This document shows positions 61,020-64,000 of a DNA stretch of 64,000 bases, piece by piece (position 1 is the stretch's first letter; each line of letters begins with the position of its first letter). The DNA is from an uncultured Flammeovirgaceae bacterium (lineage in GTDB: Bacteria; Bacteroidota; Bacteroidia; Cytophagales; MED-G16): NCBI GenBank assembly GCA_913052485.1, contig CAJXDN010000001.1:66444-130443 (forward strand), written 5' to 3'. The notes below the pieces were generated by a model, which saw only the letters and a program-made list of their open reading frames with translations, did no database searches and was not told the origin of the DNA. The translations under genes were made by a program, and so were the position numbers.

Positions 61020-62428
61020 AAATATTTTATAATAAGATTAATAATTTTCTGTTTGAAAGAATTATATGGTGGCATCAAAATATCGGTTGGGCTAAACGGC
61101 AGAAATTGTTTAAAAATACTTTTTTTATTTGAGAGCTCTTTGAACCCAAATTCTCCGTGGCACCTTCCGAATCCACTATTGCCAATCCCACCAAAAGGCA
61201 AATTATAATTTGAGTAATGTAAGGTATTATGATTTATACAAACACCTCCAGAAGATGTTTCTTCCAAAACTTTATTAATATTTTTATTATCAGAACTGAA
61301 AATATATAGTGCCAAAGGTTTATTCTTTTTATTTATAAATGTTATTGCCTCATCAATTTTCTTAAAAGTAAATATTGGTAATATTGGCCCAAAAATTTCT
61401 TCATTAAAAATTTTAGAATCTTTATCAATATTTTCTATCAAAGTAGGCTCAATATAGTTTTCATTAGAATCAGTATTTCCCCCATATAAAATTTTAGAGT
61501 TTTTATTGAGGGAGTCATCAATTAAATTTTTTAGTCTTTTAAAGTGATTATTATTAACAATTCTACAATATGATTGAGAATTATTTATGTTATCACCATA
61601 TAATTTTTTGATGCTATTTATTACATATTTTACAAATTTATTTTTGATGTCTTCGTGAATTAGAACATAATCTGGCGCTATACAGACTTGCCCATTATTT
61701 ATAAGTTTTGCCCATACAACCCTCTTAGCAGCTTTCTTTATGTCACAATTCTTATCAACAACTGTTGGCGATTTACCACCAAGTTCCAGAGTAACAGAGG
61801 AGAGATGAACAGATGCGGATTTCATTACTTCTCTGCCTATTGTCGGAGAGCCAATAAACAGAATATGATTAAATTTTAATTTTAGTATTTCCTTTGCAAG
61901 GTCTACGCCTCCTAAAACAACAGATACCTCTTTTTCATCAAAAGTTTCCTCTATTATATTTTTAATTACATAAGATGTCTCTGATGTAATTTCAGATGGT
62001 TTGATTAAAATAGAGTTTCCAGCTGACAAGGCATTTATTAGTGAAATAAAAGATAGGTTTATTGGAAAATTCCATGGTGTTATTATCAGAACAACACCTT
62101 TTGCCTCATAACGAATAAATGACTTTGAACCAAGCAATGTAAGAGGTGTTCTTACATACTCATCCTTCATCCATTTTCTTAAATTATTTACCGTAAAATT
62201 GATCTCTGATACAATAGGAAAAATTTCTGTAAGGTCAACCTCACTTGGATTTTTTTTGAAATCTTTTTTTAGAGCTTCCTTTATTTTTACTCTATTTTTT
62301 AATATGATTTCTTTAAGCTTTTTAAGCTTTTTAATTCTAGTTCTTGCAGAACTATTATTTACAATTGTCTTATTATCTAAAAGAAGGTTATATTTTTTAA
62401 ATAATATTTTTTTTGAAGTTTCCATCAC
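61016..62428 (-). CDS. Aldehyde dehydrogenase family protein
   Basis: ITPWNFPINLSFISLINALSAGNSILIKPSE; HILFIGSPTIGREVMKSAS; VTLELGGKSPTVV; NNGQVCIAPDYVLI; INHNTLHYSNYNLPFGGIGNSGFGRCHGEFGF. Confidence 0.95.
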   Translation of the reverse strand: MMETSKKILFKKYNLLLDNKTIVNNSSARTRIKKLKKLKEIILKNRVKIKEALKKDFKKNPSEVDLTEIFPIVSEINFTVNNLRKWMKDEYVRTPLTLLGSKSFIRYEAKGVVLIITPWNFPINLSFISLINALSAGNSILIKPSEITSETSYVIKNIIEETFDEKEVSVVLGGVDLAKEILKLKFNHILFIGSPTIGREVMKSASVHLSSVTLELGGKSPTVVDKNCDIKKAAKRVVWAKLINNGQVCIAPDYVLIHEDIKNKFVKYVINSIKKLYGDNINNSQSYCRIVNNNHFKRLKNLIDDSLNKNSKILYGGNTDSNENYIEPTLIENIDKDSKIFNEEIFGPILPIFTFKKIDEAITFINKKNKPLALYIFSSDNKNINKVLEETSSGGVCINHNTLHYSNYNLPFGGIGNSGFGRCHGEFGFKELSNKKSIFKQFLPFSPTDILMPPYNSFKQKIINLIIKYF

Positions 62429-62790
62429 CTAACTATATTCATACCCAGATAACAGGAAAAAATTCCAAGTAAAGTGCTGAGTAAAGAGTACATCATTAAA
62501 ATTAATATTTTATTTTCATTAAAAAGGTTTAAGGAATCTACAGAGAAAGCCGAAAAAGTTGTAAAGCCACCACAAAATCCTAAAATTAAAAAATTATTTA
62601 TCTGATTTGATAAATCCTTATTAAGTTCTGAAGAATACTTTATTAATATACCGACCAAAAAACAACCTATAATATTCACTAAAAATGTATTGATAGGAAA
62701 ATTAGAATTGATAATGTTTGACTTTATGATAAGCATTCTCATAACTGAACCAACCATACCTCCTGCACCTACCAATAGAACCTCCTTCAC
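62425..62790 (-). CDS. crcB: Fluoride efflux channel CrcB/Fluc
   Basis: VLLVGAGGMVGSVMRMLI; FPINTFLVNIIGCFLVGIL; FLILGFCGGFTTFSAFSVDSLNLF. Confidence 0.94.
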   Translation of the reverse strand: MKEVLLVGAGGMVGSVMRMLIIKSNIINSNFPINTFLVNIIGCFLVGILIKYSSELNKDLSNQINNFLILGFCGGFTTFSAFSVDSLNLFNENKILILMMYSLLSTLLGIFSCYLGMNIVR

Positions 62791-63234
62791 TTACCTTTTT
62801 TTTTCAGTGAAATCTAATGATGCTGAATTTATACAATACCTTAATCCAGTAGGGTTTGGGCCATCATTAAAAATATGTCCAAGATGTCCGTCACAATTTG
62901 AGCAAACAACTTCAATCCTTCTCATCCCTAAACTATTATCCTCTGCAAAATTTACATATTTTTTATCTTCAATATCAAAAAAACAGGGCCATCCGGTTCC
63001 TGACTCAAATTTTTTTTCGGAGGAGAATAACTTTTGACCACAACCAGCACATTTGTACTCACCTTCTTTCTTATTGTTCCAGTATTTCCCAGTAAAAGCT
63101 CTCTCTGTGCCTTTTTCTCTTAGAATATAATACTGCTCTCTCGTTAATTTTTCTTTCCAATAGTTCTCTTTTTTGTCTTGGGAACTACACGACTGAGTGG
63201 AAATAATTAAAAAAACTAATAATAATAATCTCAT
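62791..63234 (-). CDS. msrB: Peptide-methionine (R)-S-oxide reductase with lipoprotein signal
   Basis: Signal LLLLVFLIISTQSC-SSQ; REKGTERAFTGKYWNNKKEGEYKCAGCGQKLFSSEKKFESGTGWPCF; CSNCDGHLGHIFNDGPNPTGLRYCINSASLDF. Confidence 0.95.
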   Translation of the reverse strand: MRLLLLVFLIISTQSCSSQDKKENYWKEKLTREQYYILREKGTERAFTGKYWNNKKEGEYKCAGCGQKLFSSEKKFESGTGWPCFFDIEDKKYVNFAEDNSLGMRRIEVVCSNCDGHLGHIFNDGPNPTGLRYCINSASLDFTEKKR

Positions 63235-64000
63235 TTATTAATGTTAACGTCTAATTGAGGGAAAGGGATACTTAAATTATTCTTTGGAAATTCATTATAT
63301 ACCTTTTCATTGAAGTCAAATTTTACCCCTAAAAAATTTTCAGATTTTACCCAGACCCGTACCATTATATTGACAGAACTATCAGCTAATTCAGATATTA
63401 CAACCATTGGCTCCATATCATCTATTATTCTTTTGTCTTCTTTAATCCATTTTAAAAGAAGTGATTTTGCCCTATTAAAATCGTCACCATATGATATTGA
63501 AAATGTCCATATTACTCTCCTTATGTCTTCAGATGAATAATTTGTAACGAGGGAGGTCTGTAAAACACCGTTTGGTATAATTACTCTTTTATTATCTACT
63601 GTTGTTAGTATAGAGTTAAATATTTGAATTTCCTTTACAGTTCCTTGTACACCGTCATATTCTATAAAGTCGCCCACTTTAAATGGTTTAAAAAAAAGGA
63701 TCATTACACCAGCTGCAAAGTTCTGAAGTGTATCTTTCAACGCTAACCCTATTGCAAGTCCTGCAGCACCAAGTATAGCAAGGAATGATGTCATCTCCAC
63801 TCCAACCATAGACAGAACGGATATAATTAGAGCGACTTGGAGTGTAATTGATAGCAAAGACTTGAAGAAAGGCCTTAACGATTCATCAATCTTTTTTGAT
63901 CTTAAGAAGTTATCTAATACGTTGATTGACCTTCTGATAATTCTTAAACCAAAAAATAGGAATAATATTCCCAGGATAATTTTTGGAGAATATTCTACAA
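63231..64000 (-). CDS. Small-conductance mechanosensitive channel (MscS family), 5' end truncated by window edge
   Basis: AILGAAGLAIGLALKDTLQNFAAGVMILFFKPFKVGDFIEYDGVQGTVKEIQIFNSILTTVDNKRVIIPNG; the frame stays open upstream of the listed 63857 start (...EYSPKIILGILFLFFGLRIIRRSINVLDNFLRSKKIDESLRPFFKS...). Confidence 0.93.
   Translation of the reverse strand, partial: VEYSPKIILGILFLFFGLRIIRRSINVLDNFLRSKKIDESLRPFFKSLLSITLQVALIISVLSMVGVEMTSFLAILGAAGLAIGLALKDTLQNFAAGVMILFFKPFKVGDFIEYDGVQGTVKEIQIFNSILTTVDNKRVIIPNGVLQTSLVTNYSSEDIRRVIWTFSISYGDDFNRAKSLLLKWIKEDKRIIDDMEPMVVISELADSSVNIMVRVWVKSENFLGVKFDFNEKVYNEFPKNNLSIPFPQLDVNINK

Noticed and set aside
62306-62331. Tandem TTTAAGCTTTTTAAGCTTTTTAA repeat
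   Set aside because: Lies in the aldehyde dehydrogenase gene and encodes a Lys/Leu-rich KKLKKLKE helix; simple codon repetition.
1-64000. CRISPR arrays, transposases, phage genes, toxin-antitoxin pairs, secondary-metabolite or retron systems
   Set aside because: Scanned ORF products and visible repeats; none recognised. The window is mostly conserved housekeeping genes.

Overview
AT-rich, gene-dense chromosomal segment of a Bacteroidota bacterium, probably a marine Flavobacteriia-like lineage with a streamlined genome. Supporting evidence: PorT and a type IX secretion (T9SS) C-terminal sorting domain, a short RpoD without region 1, a fused E1 alpha/beta 2-oxoacid dehydrogenase, almost no Shine-Dalgarno sequences, and -7 motifs of the TAnnTTTG type. 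The content is mostly housekeeping: clpP-tig, spoT-fur-purA, lpxB, waaA, purB, rpoD, prfB, accBC-efp-fabH-rpmF, pdxA, rsmA, mgtE, greA, ruvC, tatD, exbB/exbD, ald, tsaD, smpB, crcB, msrB, mscS. RNA genes are tRNA-Leu(TAG), tRNA-Ser(GGA) and RNase P RNA. I found no CRISPR array, transposon, prophage or obvious defence island, and no convincing wholly new multi-gene system. Main points for follow-up: (1) all 11 convergent protein-gene junctions are squeezed to between an 11-nt overlap and a 5-nt gap; (2) the prfB programmed +1 frameshift, missed by the ORF track; (3) a perfect 14-bp hairpin that includes the start codon of an MFS transporter gene; (4) an unannotated ~39-aa lipoprotein ORF and an rnpB/tsaD divergent promoter region of about 27 bp with a probably leaderless tsaD; (5) a 1417-aa protein with both a lipobox-like N-terminus and a T9SS C-terminal domain; (6) a dihydroorotase homologue without the metal-binding HxH motif. 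All calls come from reading the sequence, without database searches.
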